DNA of 64,000 nt from assembly GCF_008711155.1 (NCBI RefSeq), contig NZ_VUYQ01000001.1, positions 620,001-684,000 of the forward strand, written 5' to 3'. Positions 56,224-63,885 of the stretch are shown piece by piece. Each line of letters opens with the position of its first letter. Position 1 is the first letter of the stretch. Under the pieces are notes generated by a model. That model searched no databases, had not been told where the DNA came from, and worked only from the letters and a program-made list of their open reading frames with translations. Position numbers and translations under genes: made by a program. The stretch is from Dechloromonas sp. CZR5. GTDB taxonomy: Bacteria > Pseudomonadota > Gammaproteobacteria > Burkholderiales > Rhodocyclaceae.

Positions 56224-56871
56224 ATGGGCGCGAAAACTTGGATGCTCGTACTGGCAAACTTCAATGCACGTGAGGCACTCGCTGCCAAGCCTCCTTTGGA
56301 TCGGGAGGCAACTCAGAAACTTGCCAATACCCTATTTCCTGGCGAAAAACTCGAACAAATCGGCGATGGTGACCTGTCCTATACATGTCCGCCGGATGAT
56401 GAAGTGCATATAGGCTGCTTTCCGGGGGTATCAGTCGTCGCGGCCAAAGAATTTGGCATCGATTACCCATCAAAGTTACCTCAGAGGTTTATTGATGCAG
56501 GTGGCAACGGAATGGCCACGCTTCACGCGATGCATAGCGTGGTTGATTGGTTTGCGTATGCGACATGGGCAAACGGAAAGCTAGTGCGCTCCCTGAGTCT
56601 GTCTCCGGATAGCGGCATCATGGAGGACATCGGACAGCGCCTGCCCTTTGAAGAACCGTTCTGGTCAGGAGGGCATCCAGCTGTTGATGATGACGAAGAA
56701 GCGGATGCTTATCCATTCCCGTTTCACCCCCTAGATCTTGGGGAGGCAACTTTGAAAGATCAGTTCGGCTATCAGCTTGAGGGCTATATCGATGCCTCGC
56801 TGCTTGAACCTGAGTCAGTTCCGCTAGTTCGCTATAAACGTTCCCGCTCGCCGTGGTGGAAGTTCTGGTGA
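56224..56871 (+). CDS. cassette gene: DUF6928-like protein
   Basis: Protein of 215 residues beginning MGAKTWMLVLANFNAREAL. The phrases DDEVHIGCFPGVSVVAAKEFG, LHAMHSVVDWFAYATWANGKLVRSLSLSPD and ENIG/EDIGQRLPFEEPFWSGGHP match a family (DUF6928 as I recall it) known mainly from actinobacteria, where it has no assigned function. An AGGAG precedes ATG 56224. Its presence in a proteobacterial cassette suggests transfer. Confidence 0.78.
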   Translation: MGAKTWMLVLANFNAREALAAKPPLDREATQKLANTLFPGEKLEQIGDGDLSYTCPPDDEVHIGCFPGVSVVAAKEFGIDYPSKLPQRFIDAGGNGMATLHAMHSVVDWFAYATWANGKLVRSLSLSPDSGIMEDIGQRLPFEEPFWSGGHPAVDDDEEADAYPFPFHPLDLGEATLKDQFGYQLEGYIDASLLEPESVPLVRYKRSRSPWWKFW

Positions 56872-56874
56872 GAG

Positions 56875-56940
56875 GCCCAACCCATCATTCCATCGGACCT
56901 GCGCGAGAAGCAGCGCAGTCCGCTCACTTCTACGTTGGGG
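56875..56940 (+). repeat. attC site 5
   Basis: R'' GCCCAAC (56875-56881) complements the leading core at 56192; R' GTTGGGG (56934-56940). Arms TTCCATCGGACCTGCGC / GCGCAGTCCGCTCAC. Length 66. It begins four bases after the stop of the cassette gene. Confidence 0.88.
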
Positions 56941-56948
56941 GGCTTAGG

Positions 56949-57461
56949 GTGCGGCGTCCAAAGCGTGTTGATTTGGTATCCCTGTTGAGCGGAGTGCTGG
57001 CAGTCCCGCTTGCTGTTCTTGCCATTCATCTGCGGTCAATTCGGGTTCCTGGTAGTTCCAGAGTTCTCGGTTGGCTGGACAGCCTTGGCTTCGTTAAGCA
57101 GCCGCCTCCCGAAGCACCTTCCATTATTGTCATTGATCTTCCGTCTCACGGAATACCCGGTGTTGCCCACAACCGAATCGTAAGCATCAGTGATGTTCCG
57201 GAGATGTCCGATGCCGGTCACTTCGCAATAAACGACGAAAATGCAATCTTGTTTCTCGTTGCTCTGAGTGCTGTGCTTGCGCTAATTGCAATGGTTACTG
57301 CTATCTGGGCAGAGCATCGGCGAGAACCAACTCTTTACCTCAGTGTGGGCTACATTTGTGGCGCACTTGCAATCGCACAGGTCTGGATGCTGGCCGGCTT
57401 CGTGTTCGGGATCATCGGTGTAACTGCAGTGCTTGTCTTGAGGCATCGGCGTGAACACTAA
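56949..57461 (+). CDS. cassette gene: membrane hypothetical protein
   Basis: Protein of 170 residues starting at GTG 56949, the first start codon after attC5. Hydrophobic helices lie near residues 9-25, 95-115 and 125-160, with a periplasmic or cytoplasmic segment of about 65 residues between the first two (IIVIDLPSHGIPGVAHN...). No family recognised. The GTG start has no strong ribosome binding site, so expression may depend on an upstream cassette transcript. Confidence 0.6.
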   Translation: MRRPKRVDLVSLLSGVLAVPLAVLAIHLRSIRVPGSSRVLGWLDSLGFVKQPPPEAPSIIVIDLPSHGIPGVAHNRIVSISDVPEMSDAGHFAINDENAILFLVALSAVLALIAMVTAIWAEHRREPTLYLSVGYICGALAIAQVWMLAGFVFGIIGVTAVLVLRHRREH

Positions 57462-57466
57462 GCGCC

Positions 57467-57533
57467 CCCCAACCCATCATTCCACCGGACCTGCGCGAAA
57501 AGCCGCGCAGTCCGGTGAATTCAAACGTTGGGC
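57467..57533 (+). repeat. attC site 6
   Basis: R'' CCCCAAC (57467-57473) exactly complements the unusual leading core GTTGGGG at 56934; R' GTTGGGC (57527-57533). Arms TTCCACCGGACCTGCGC / GCGCAGTCCGGTGAA. Length 67. Confidence 0.9.
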
Positions 57534-57536
57534 AGC

Positions 57537-58064
57537 ATGAACGACATTATTTCTACCTTCATGTCTGCGCTTCAGAAGGAATATCTGAAGAAGCAGGGGT
57601 ATACGAAAAAGAGATTTACCTACTCTCGCTTGATGGATGGCTATACGGAGCGTGTGCGATTGAGAGGTTCGCCTTGGAACCACCCAGAAAGACCATGGAG
57701 CTTCAGCATCGATTTCGGCGTAGAGATTGAGGGACATCCATCAACGGAATTGGAGTTTCCTCACACCCACACTCACGCTGCGCTTGAAAGAATAGTCAAA
57801 TCAGCAACCGGTGACTACGCGATCCAACATAACCCTAGTTTGAATCTTGCAGCACAAATCATGGATCGTCTCGACCCATTGCGCCAACAAGTCCGAGTGC
57901 CTGACCAATCAAAATTGCTAGCTGAGATTGCATCCCATATCGAACAAGCAAGTGAAATGGTAAATGCTGTACGAGATGAGGTGCAGAGGCTTTGCTTGTC
58001 AGACAGCTTCGATGACCGGCGCTTCGCAATTGTGAAAGCACTCGCCCGCGAGTCCTCCCAATGA
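57537..58064 (+). CDS. cassette gene: DUF4304-like hypothetical protein
   Basis: Cytoplasmic protein of 175 residues. The N-terminus (FMSALQKEYLKKQGYTKKRFTYSR) and the strand pattern WSFSIDFGVEIEG resemble the DUF4304 family of unknown function; the match is loose. Polar C-terminal half with no motif. ATG 57537 lies three bases after the attC6 core. Confidence 0.65.
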   Translation: MNDIISTFMSALQKEYLKKQGYTKKRFTYSRLMDGYTERVRLRGSPWNHPERPWSFSIDFGVEIEGHPSTELEFPHTHTHAALERIVKSATGDYAIQHNPSLNLAAQIMDRLDPLRQQVRVPDQSKLLAEIASHIEQASEMVNAVRDEVQRLCLSDSFDDRRFAIVKALARESSQ

Positions 58065-58074
58065 TTTGCCTCCT

Positions 58075-58140
58075 GCCCAACCTTACTGTCGAGCAGACCT
58101 GCGCGAAAAACCGCGCAGTCTGCTCACTTCAACGCTAGTC
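58075..58140 (+). repeat. attC site 7 (divergent right core)
   Basis: R'' GCCCAAC (58075-58081) complements the leading core at 57527. The right core has drifted to GCTAGTC (58134-58140), but arms TCGAGCAGACCTGCGCG / CGCGCAGTCTGCTCAC are intact. Length 66. First sign of array decay. Confidence 0.8.
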
Positions 58141-58177
58141 GGTCACATCACCTCTTCCCTTTTCCCAAGAGATCTAA

Positions 58178-58600
58178 ATGCATGTTGAACACCGAATCGT
58201 AATCGCTGCCTCCCCCGAAGTAATTTTCCGGATATACGAAGATGTTCAGAACTGGCATACGTGGGACCCGGACACGAAGCAGGCATTTCTTGATGGTCCG
58301 TTTCGTGCCGGTAGCCGCGGCCGTATCACGCCTCCCAAGGGTATGACGGTGCCTATGCTTCTTACTCAAGTTGAGCCCGGCAAGTGCTTCACGGTTGAGT
58401 CGAAGATTCCCTTGTTTCGCATGCTGTTCGAGCACGAGCTTGTTTCTCAGGAAGGGGCAACGGAGGTCATCCACAGGGTTACATTCTCCGGCCTCCTGTC
58501 CTTTGTTCTGGGTCCCATGCTGTCCAGGCAACTGAATTCGGGCCTTCCGGTCACACTAGGCAAGCTAAAGGTTCTCGCAGAGGGCGCTGGTGCTGCCTGA
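58178..58600 (+). CDS. SRPBCC-family protein
   Basis: Protein of 140 residues with the START/SRPBCC fold: VEHRIVIAASPEVIFRIYEDVQNWHTWDPDTKQA at the start, a central GRITPPKGMTVPMLLTQVEPGK and a C-terminal helix (LSRQLNSGLPVTLGKLKVLAE). These proteins bind hydrophobic ligands; some are cyclases. It is the gene of the cassette after attC7. Closer identity cannot be given. Confidence 0.82.
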   Translation: MHVEHRIVIAASPEVIFRIYEDVQNWHTWDPDTKQAFLDGPFRAGSRGRITPPKGMTVPMLLTQVEPGKCFTVESKIPLFRMLFEHELVSQEGATEVIHRVTFSGLLSFVLGPMLSRQLNSGLPVTLGKLKVLAEGAGAA

Positions 58601-58621
58601 TAGTCACTTTCGTCGTTAGGC
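58597..58621 (+). repeat. collapsed attC remnant
   Basis: GATAGTC (58599-58605) and GTTAGGC (58615-58621) remain, joined by ACTTTCGTC, which equals the right end of normal attC arms. The central hairpin is missing, so the site is probably inactive. Confidence 0.5.
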
Positions 58622-58643
58622 CTTTCGAAACACAAGGCGCCAA

Positions 58644-59090
58644 ATGTTCACAGACCCGGCCATTGCATACGAGGCGTACGCTCAAGAATTCTTGCGGGCT
58701 CGTGATGCATCCACGATTGGCTCTTCGGTTGTCGAGCAATGGGCACGCACGCTGCCAATGGGGGCGGAAGTCATTGAACTTGGTTGTGGCGCCGGGTATC
58801 CCGTCACACGAACGCTTCATGCCGCTGGGCTGAAGCTATGGGCCATCGACAGCTCCGTCTCTCTTGTGGCGGAGGTCAATCGACGTTTTCCTTCAGTCCC
58901 GGTTCAATGCGAAAAGGTACAAGGCAGCAACTTCTTCAACCGGACTTACCATGAGGCGGTGGCTGTCGTTTGCCATTCGCTCGGGCGGGCGCGCTATGAA
59001 TCCTGCTTGAATGCCGTGGGCTTGCGTATCGTCGGCACGTTCGTCCACAAGGGGGAAAACAACTACTTTGACGCGGAGCGCACCAGTTGA
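58644..59090 (+). pseudogene. SAM methyltransferase with an internal deletion
   Basis: Class I methyltransferase of 148 residues. Motif I is intact (VIELGCGAGYPVTRTL) and motif II follows (LWAIDSSVSLVAEV). After YHEAVAVVCHSLGRARYE the sequence jumps straight to the family C-terminus (GLRIVGTFVHKGENNYFDAER). Full-length relatives have about 50 more residues between these points, including motifs for strands 4 and 5. The frame is kept, but the catalytic fold is unlikely to be complete, so a decayed gene is favoured. The deletion size is from family memory. Confidence 0.65.
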
Positions 59091-59214
59091 ATATCTGTTG
59101 TCTCCAGCCCAATTGTACGTTTAACGTGGATGCTCGGCGGGCCATGCCTTCGGCATTCTTGTGGGTTGCCTTCGTGCTCTCAACCCTTCAAGCTCCGGCC
59201 ACCCCTGAGCCAAC
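59091..59214. other. intergenic with attC-like debris
   Basis: GTTTAAC at 59119-59125 resembles an R'' core, and ATGCCTTCGGCAT (59144-59156) forms a small hairpin, but the heptamers do not complement each other. It looks like an eroded attC. Confidence 0.3.
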
Positions 59215-59841
59215 ATGTTGTGGATTTTTATGATGCGCCTATTCCTACGCTTGTTACTCCTTGCCTTCTGGGCACAAATCGCACATGCGGACACATTGAG
59301 TGAGGCACTCGCCGCCAAAAGTCGCGGGGATTTTGCTGCCGCATACCCTCTTTGGGTAGAGTTGGCAGAGGGAGGAAACGACAAGGCTGCCATCGAGGTG
59401 GGGCTAATGCACCATCTGGGGCAGGGAGTCCCGCAGGATTATGCTTTGGCGATGGACTGGTATCTGAAAGCATTCCCCAAGAATGGCGATGCCCTGAACA
59501 ATATCGGAGTGATGTACCGGGATAGTCTCGGCGTTCAGCAGAACAGAAAAATTGCCCACCTTCTATTCCTGACGGTCCATATGGCAGGCATGGGCAACCA
59601 AGCGACTGTTATGCGGGCCAACCGGAATTTGAGGCGGGAGATTTCTGAACTGCCTCTTGCCGAGCGTCAGGAATCGCTTTGCTATACCAGTCAGTATCTG
59701 ATGGCGTATGTAAAGAGCAAAGGTGGTCTTGAAGGAATTCCGGAGAATCTGCGCGCCTCTCCCGAGCGAAAGAGAATCAAGGAGCTGAACTGGTGGCTTC
59801 CTGGGGAAATTGGCGAATACTCATGCCCACCAAATACCTAG
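59215..59841 (+). CDS. exported Sel1-repeat protein
   Basis: Protein of 208 residues with a signal peptide ending at AHA-DTL (ATG 59230 would give a tidier one). Residues about 40-115 contain Sel1/TPR-like repeats (AAIEVGLMHHLGQGVPQDYALAMDWYLKAF, then ALNNIGVMYRDSLGVQQN). Sel1 repeats mediate protein contacts in the periplasm. The C-terminal 90 residues match nothing I know. Probably an old cassette gene, followed by an eroded attC. Confidence 0.78.
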   Translation: MLWIFMMRLFLRLLLLAFWAQIAHADTLSEALAAKSRGDFAAAYPLWVELAEGGNDKAAIEVGLMHHLGQGVPQDYALAMDWYLKAFPKNGDALNNIGVMYRDSLGVQQNRKIAHLLFLTVHMAGMGNQATVMRANRNLRREISELPLAERQESLCYTSQYLMAYVKSKGGLEGIPENLRASPERKRIKELNWWLPGEIGEYSCPPNT

Positions 59842-59890
59842 CCCATCCTTCGATTGGAGGTGTGCAGAAAGTCGCGCAATCCGGGGGCTG
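59838..59890 (+). repeat. eroded attC, left half
   Basis: CCCATCCTTCGATTGGAGGT followed by GCGCAATCCG aligns with CCCATCATTCCATCGGACCT...GCGCAGTCCG of attC5 and attC6, but the right core is lost. Confidence 0.45.
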
Positions 59891-59998
59891 CGACGGAATG
59901 CGCTCTACCAATCACTTCAAGCGGCTCTTCGCTGTGACGGGTTCAGCGCAGATGAAAAGGGAGCGTGATGACTGACATGGCAATCGACCGCCTCCCGG

Positions 59999-60083
59999 GG
60001 CACCCAATGCGTTCCAGCCTGCCAATCTGCAGGACTTCCAGCAAGCCGTGGTCGTCCGTGTTCGGTGACTTTCAACCTTGGCG
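59999..60083 (+). repeat. eroded attC with drifted cores
   Basis: The right end GTCCGTGTTCGGTGACTTTCAACC followed by TTGGCG aligns with GTCCGGTGATTTTCAACGTTGGGC of attC4. The left core has become CACCCAAT. Probably a non-functional relic. Confidence 0.45.
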
Positions 60084-60102
60084 TTCACAATAAGGAATCT
60101 CC

Positions 60103-60495
60103 ATGCTTGCCAATTCGCTGTCCCCCTGCATCACCACCGCCAAGGTAGAGGAGTCCCGGGATTTCTACGTGACGCACTTTGGCGCAAAAGTCACTTTCGA
60201 CTGTGGCTGGTACGTTAATCTCGAATTCGGAAAGGGCGCATCTCTTCAGTTCATGGCGCCCCAGCCCGGTCAGCCTGTGTGCAATCCTGCCGGCTTGACC
60301 TATAACTTCAGCGTTTCCGATGTCGATGCCGAGTTTCACGCCCTGACCGCCTCTGGTTTAATTGCCGTCATGCCGCTTGAAGATCATCCCTGGGGAGATC
60401 GTGGTTTTGCCGTCCAAGACCCCAACGGCATCGTTCTCTACATTTACTCCGAGCGCGAACCGAGTCCCGAGTTCAAGCCGCACTACAAGTCCTGA
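60103..60495 (+). CDS. VOC-family protein (glyoxalase/bleomycin-resistance fold)
   Basis: Cytoplasmic protein of 130 residues with a vicinal-oxygen-chelate fold: SRDFYVTHFGAKVTFDCGWYVNLEFG, GLTYNFSVSDVDAEFHAL and GFAVQDPNGIVLYIYSE. Such proteins bind metals or drugs; the specific substrate is not predictable. AAGGAA lies before ATG 60103. Five bases separate it from the next gene, so the two are likely co-transcribed. Confidence 0.85.
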   Translation: MLANSLSPCITTAKVEESRDFYVTHFGAKVTFDCGWYVNLEFGKGASLQFMAPQPGQPVCNPAGLTYNFSVSDVDAEFHALTASGLIAVMPLEDHPWGDRGFAVQDPNGIVLYIYSEREPSPEFKPHYKS

Positions 60496-60499
60496 GGCC

Positions 60500-60859
60500 A
60501 TGCCTGCCGACCGCATCTCAAAACTGCTCGAAGACATACGCCTTCTCGATCCTGAACGCTTCGAGCTTGTGCAGGCCCTGAGGCAGATCATTCTTGACCT
60601 GTCCCCATCCATCTCGGAGGAGGTGAAGTACGGCGGTATCCTGTTTGCCGCCACGAAGCCTTTTTGCGGGGTCTTTTCGTACGCAAAGCACGTTTCGCTG
60701 GAGTTTGGCGAAGGCGCGTCGCTCCCGGATCAATTCAAGGTACTTGAGGGCGAGGGCAAGTTTCGCCGTCATATCAAGCTGTCATCCGGGCAGGATATTT
60801 CCGGAAAGCATGTCCGCGAGTATTTGACTCTGGCCTTCAAGGCATCTTCCCAGCCGTGA
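60500..60859 (+). CDS. DUF1801 (YdhG-like) protein
   Basis: Protein of 119 residues matching DUF1801: EEVKYGGILFAATKPFCGVFSYAKHVSLEFGEGASLPD and RHIKLSSGQDISGKHVREYLTLA. The fold resembles frataxin-like YdhG; the function is unknown. It follows the VOC gene closely. Confidence 0.85.
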   Translation: MPADRISKLLEDIRLLDPERFELVQALRQIILDLSPSISEEVKYGGILFAATKPFCGVFSYAKHVSLEFGEGASLPDQFKVLEGEGKFRRHIKLSSGQDISGKHVREYLTLAFKASSQP

Positions 60860-60872
60860 GACCCGATCCATC

Positions 60873-61172
60873 ATGACATGGCCCTTTGACCAGGCACCCA
60901 ATTGCGCAACCTTCGTCACCCGTGGGGTGATAGAGAGCAACAACCCCATCCTGTTTGTTTCCCATGACGAGGATGACCACGGTTGGCAGTTCCATGACAC
61001 CCTCGACGCACAGGCGGACGATGCACGCATCGTTTGCCTGAGCCATGTTCTGGACATCGACCCGACGATGCGCGATCTCGCCGATCTTCCTCCCGGTTGG
61101 GTGGCGTGGCGCCAGGATGAAAACAGTCCGTGGCAGCGAGAGCTTGCACCACCGGAAGTGTATGAGACCTGA
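60873..61172 (+). CDS. hypothetical protein (possibly DUF2185-like)
   Basis: Acidic protein of 99 residues with the conserved-looking phrases NPILFVSHDEDDHGWQFHDTLD and LADLPPGWVAWRQDENSPW. It may belong to the DUF2185/Imm33-type group, which is uncertain. It follows the DUF1801 gene by 13 bases on the same strand. Confidence 0.7.
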   Translation: MTWPFDQAPNCATFVTRGVIESNNPILFVSHDEDDHGWQFHDTLDAQADDARIVCLSHVLDIDPTMRDLADLPPGWVAWRQDENSPWQRELAPPEVYET

Positions 61173-61268
61173 CATCGTGATCGAGGCCGCTCGCCCCGGC
61201 TACCCGCCGTTAGCCGCTCGATTCGCTGCCCTCACTTGCCCCGCCTGCCTCCATTGCTTGCCTGAATC

Positions 61269-61859
61269 ATGAAATGCCTCGTCGTCATTGCGCACCCGAA
61301 TACCGACAGCCTGTGTCATGCAATGGCTGAGTCCGCGATCTCGGCGCTGAGGGAAAAAGGTCACGAAGTGATTATCGAGGACCTCTATCTTTCCGGGTTC
61401 TCTCCCGCCCTCACGCTCGATGAGCGCCAAAGCTACTACCGTCCATCGTTTGCGTCGGCTGCCGTTCAAGAGCAAATCGACCGCCTGCTCTCCGCCGAGG
61501 CGTTGGTGCTGGTCTTTCCTACCTGGTGGTTTGGCTTCCCTGCCATATTGAAAGGGTGGTTTGACCGTGTATGGGCTCCCGGAATCGCCTACGATCACGC
61601 CACCGATTTCGGCCCAATCAAGCCAAGGCTCGATAATCTCGAAAGGGCTTTGGTGCTGACTTCGCTCGGCTCGCCGTGGTGGGTTGATCGCCTGGTGCTG
61701 CGGCAGCCGGTGAAACGTGTCCTGAAGACCGCGCTGTTGGGAACTTGCGCACCGAACTGCCGGCTTGAAATGCAATCGCTTTACAAGGCGGAATCTCTGA
61801 CGCAACCTCAAGTTCAGTCATTCTGTTCGCGTATCGAGAAAGCCCTTTCGAAATGGTAG
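61269..61859 (+). CDS. NAD(P)H-dependent flavodoxin-fold oxidoreductase
   Basis: Quinone-reductase-like enzyme of 196 residues (KefF/MdaB/NQO family). FMN-binding KCLVVIAHPNTDSLCHAMA at the start, then ALVLVFPTWWFGFPAILKGWFDRVWAPGIAY and ERALVLTSLGSPWW. It would reduce quinones or other electrophiles with NAD(P)H. The C-terminus is normal in length. About 96 bases precede it without a gene. Confidence 0.9.
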   Translation: MKCLVVIAHPNTDSLCHAMAESAISALREKGHEVIIEDLYLSGFSPALTLDERQSYYRPSFASAAVQEQIDRLLSAEALVLVFPTWWFGFPAILKGWFDRVWAPGIAYDHATDFGPIKPRLDNLERALVLTSLGSPWWVDRLVLRQPVKRVLKTALLGTCAPNCRLEMQSLYKAESLTQPQVQSFCSRIEKALSKW

Positions 61860-61946
61860 TTGTCACCCCTTGTCTACCGGCTGATCGCACGCTCAAAGCG
61901 AGATGCCGTAAACGGGGCGTCCCCGGCTTGACCCCCGGAGGAATGC

Positions 61947-62276
61947 ATGCGCCGGGCTGAACTGGGGCTTGCCGCAATTTTGGGGGCGTTGTTTACTGCC
62001 TTCAATTTCTTGCCCGGCTCTTGGAGCGATCCGGCCCCCGTTCGCCTTCTTGCCGGAATCTTCGTCGTTGTCACAACCATGTTTTATCTGCACCTCGTCG
62101 ATGACGACCGTCGTCCCCTGGTCGGCGCATGGCATCGAATCCTTGTCGGCTCGGCGGCGGGCATCACTGTTGCGGCTATCGCAGGTGCTTCGGTCGCGTT
62201 GTACGTGCTGCTCGCGCTGGTAGGGGCCATGCTTGGGTACATCGGTTTCCGGTGGCTGAAGCATCTCCCTCTCTAG
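61947..62276 (+). CDS. small membrane hypothetical protein
   Basis: Protein of 109 residues with hydrophobic helices near 7-24, 34-52 and 68-102. GGAGG five bases before ATG 61947 is a good start signal. No family recognised. Confidence 0.7.
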   Translation: MRRAELGLAAILGALFTAFNFLPGSWSDPAPVRLLAGIFVVVTTMFYLHLVDDDRRPLVGAWHRILVGSAAGITVAAIAGASVALYVLLALVGAMLGYIGFRWLKHLPL

Positions 62277-62372
62277 CCACGCGTAGCCGGATACCGAAGG
62301 CATGGCAGCCAAGAAGGGTTACCATGCGGCGTTGCGGCTGATCGTCAGAATCGCAGGCAAGACGGGGAGTTC

Positions 62373-62540
62373 ATGGATCGATGCCAGGTGCTCATGAGCG
62401 GGACTGAAATTCTGGAAACAGACGGGGTTGAGACCCTCTACGTACACGGCGCAACCGTCGGCGACCTCGTCGGATTCCTGCACCCGCAGGTTCCCTGGGT
62501 CTGGGTCATGGGCCACATGCCGAACACCCGCTTCGAGTGA
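62373..62540 (+). CDS. 55-residue hypothetical protein
   Basis: ATG 62373, preceded by GGGGAG, encodes MDRCQVLMSGTEILETDGV... ending HMPNTRFE. The composition is protein-like. The same frame continues after the TGA through a longer open stretch to 62894, so this may be the front part of a gene broken by a stop. Confidence 0.5.
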   Translation: MDRCQVLMSGTEILETDGVETLYVHGATVGDLVGFLHPQVPWVWVMGHMPNTRFE

Positions 62541-62894
62541 TGGGAAACCGCGCAGCCCATCCGTCAAGGTGGCCCTTCCATACCGGCCGAGTATCGTCTG
62601 ATTGCGTATGATCTTTTGCTGCCAACCCTACGCTTTCTGGAGCTTTCATCCGAATTCGAGGGGCATGGCATTTCACTCATTCAAAGCCACCATCGCATGC
62701 CGAATGCGCTTGATATGGACCGAATTCCGGAAAATCAACGTTTGAAGATACTGCGCAGCAACGGTGCCTTCCTTCGCATCGAGCTTCCGCATGCCGTTGA
62801 AACGGCGCAGGTCCAGTGCTTTGAAAAGGCTTACCTGGCCAGTGTTGTCGCCTCACACAAGTCGTTCAGGCGGCCCCCCGAAGGCAGCGCTTGA
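62541..62894 (+). CDS. hypothetical protein without a clear start
   Basis: An open frame from 62541 to 62894 encodes a protein-like sequence (YRLIAYDLLLPTLRFLELSSEFEGHGISLIQSHHRMP...), but contains no ATG before the conserved-looking part; the first usual start is TTG 62616. It is in frame with the preceding 55-residue gene, separated only by its TGA. It may be a truncated gene or the rear of a stop-broken one. Confidence 0.45.
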   Translation, partial: WETAQPIRQGGPSIPAEYRLIAYDLLLPTLRFLELSSEFEGHGISLIQSHHRMPNALDMDRIPENQRLKILRSNGAFLRIELPHAVETAQVQCFEKAYLASVVASHKSFRRPPEGSA

Positions 62895-62975
62895 GTTCGT
62901 CGTTGGCTGAGCAAGCTCGGGACGGGGAAATCCCTTTCATTTGCCGGATCGCATTAAACAATATTGGGGGCTGCC

Positions 62976-63809
62976 ATGGGCGCTTGGGGAACGGGTCTAT
63001 ATTCCGATGACACGACGTGCGATGTCCGGGATCGCTACGTCCGGAACTTGAAGGACGGGCGCTCTTCCGACGATTCATGCCAGGAAATCCTGGATCGCTA
63101 TGGCGATCTCCTTCGGGACACCGAAACCGCCTGCCTGGTTTACTTTGCGCTGGCTGACACGGCATGGCGATATGGCCGCCTCAACGAGGCCGTGAAGGAC
63201 AAGGTGCTGTCGCTGCTCAAGTCAGGCGGCGACATCGTCGTCTGGGAACGCGATGCCCCCAGCGATGCCGCAGCGCGGCGCAGGACCCTCAGGGAACTGG
63301 AAAAACGTCTCGGTACTCCGCAGCCGGCCGCGAAGACGGTCAATGTTTCGCAACCGAAACCCAGGAAGATCCGTACCACTGAACCCATCGGCTCGGTCTT
63401 CTCGCTGGCGCTGCCCGGCCAAGGCTTCGCACTTCTCGTCCTGGTGGGATTCATGGAGCTTGAAAAGAGCATCGATCCCGTCTTTTCGGTCATGGCTCGG
63501 CGAATCGCTTCGTTGGCGGAATTGCCTGCCCAAATCACGGGTGACGACAAAACCCTGGCGTTTTCGAAGTCGTTTCCCCGCGTGTTCGAGCATGTTGCGA
63601 TCCTTCCCAAGGATGAGCGAAGGAGCATCCTGTCCGAGCTCGAACGGGTGGAGGTATCCGCCGCGTCGCCTATGCCCTACGAACGGGAGAGTACGGTATG
63701 GCTGTCCGTCGGTCGTATGGCCAACGAGATCGATGCCCACCTGGCATCGGTACCGTCTCCCGAAGCGCCGATCGGCGCCCCCCAGGACGAGCCGAGGCCG
63801 GCAGCCTAA
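62976..63809 (+). CDS. hypothetical protein with DUF4259-like start
   Basis: Protein of 277 residues. MGAWGTGLYSDDTTCDVRDRYV at the start matches the MGAWGxG opening of DUF4259-type proteins, followed by ACLVYFALADTAWRYGRL. The middle is basic (RKIRTTEPIG) and the C-terminal half has no known domain. ATG 62976 is preferred to 62964 because the family opening begins there. It is convergent with the partial quinoprotein gene. Confidence 0.75.
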   Translation: MGAWGTGLYSDDTTCDVRDRYVRNLKDGRSSDDSCQEILDRYGDLLRDTETACLVYFALADTAWRYGRLNEAVKDKVLSLLKSGGDIVVWERDAPSDAAARRRTLRELEKRLGTPQPAAKTVNVSQPKPRKIRTTEPIGSVFSLALPGQGFALLVLVGFMELEKSIDPVFSVMARRIASLAELPAQITGDDKTLAFSKSFPRVFEHVAILPKDERRSILSELERVEVSAASPMPYERESTVWLSVGRMANEIDAHLASVPSPEAPIGAPQDEPRPAA

Positions 63810-63811
63810 TT

Positions 63812-63847
63812 AAAAAAACGGCCCGACTGCCGGAGCAGACGGGCCGT
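63812..63847 (-). terminator. terminator of the right-edge PQQ dehydrogenase gene
   Basis: On the minus strand ACGGCCCG pairs with CGGGCCGT (63840-63847 with 63818-63825), followed by seven T. It lies 40 bases after the stop at 63886. Confidence 0.85.
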
Positions 63848-63885
63848 GGGGGTGAGGCGCTTGCGCGCCCCGAGGGAGAGCCGGT

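Noticed and set aside
61173..61268. GTTAGCC near 61210 as another attC core
   Set aside because: No partner R'' heptamer and no inner arms could be found.
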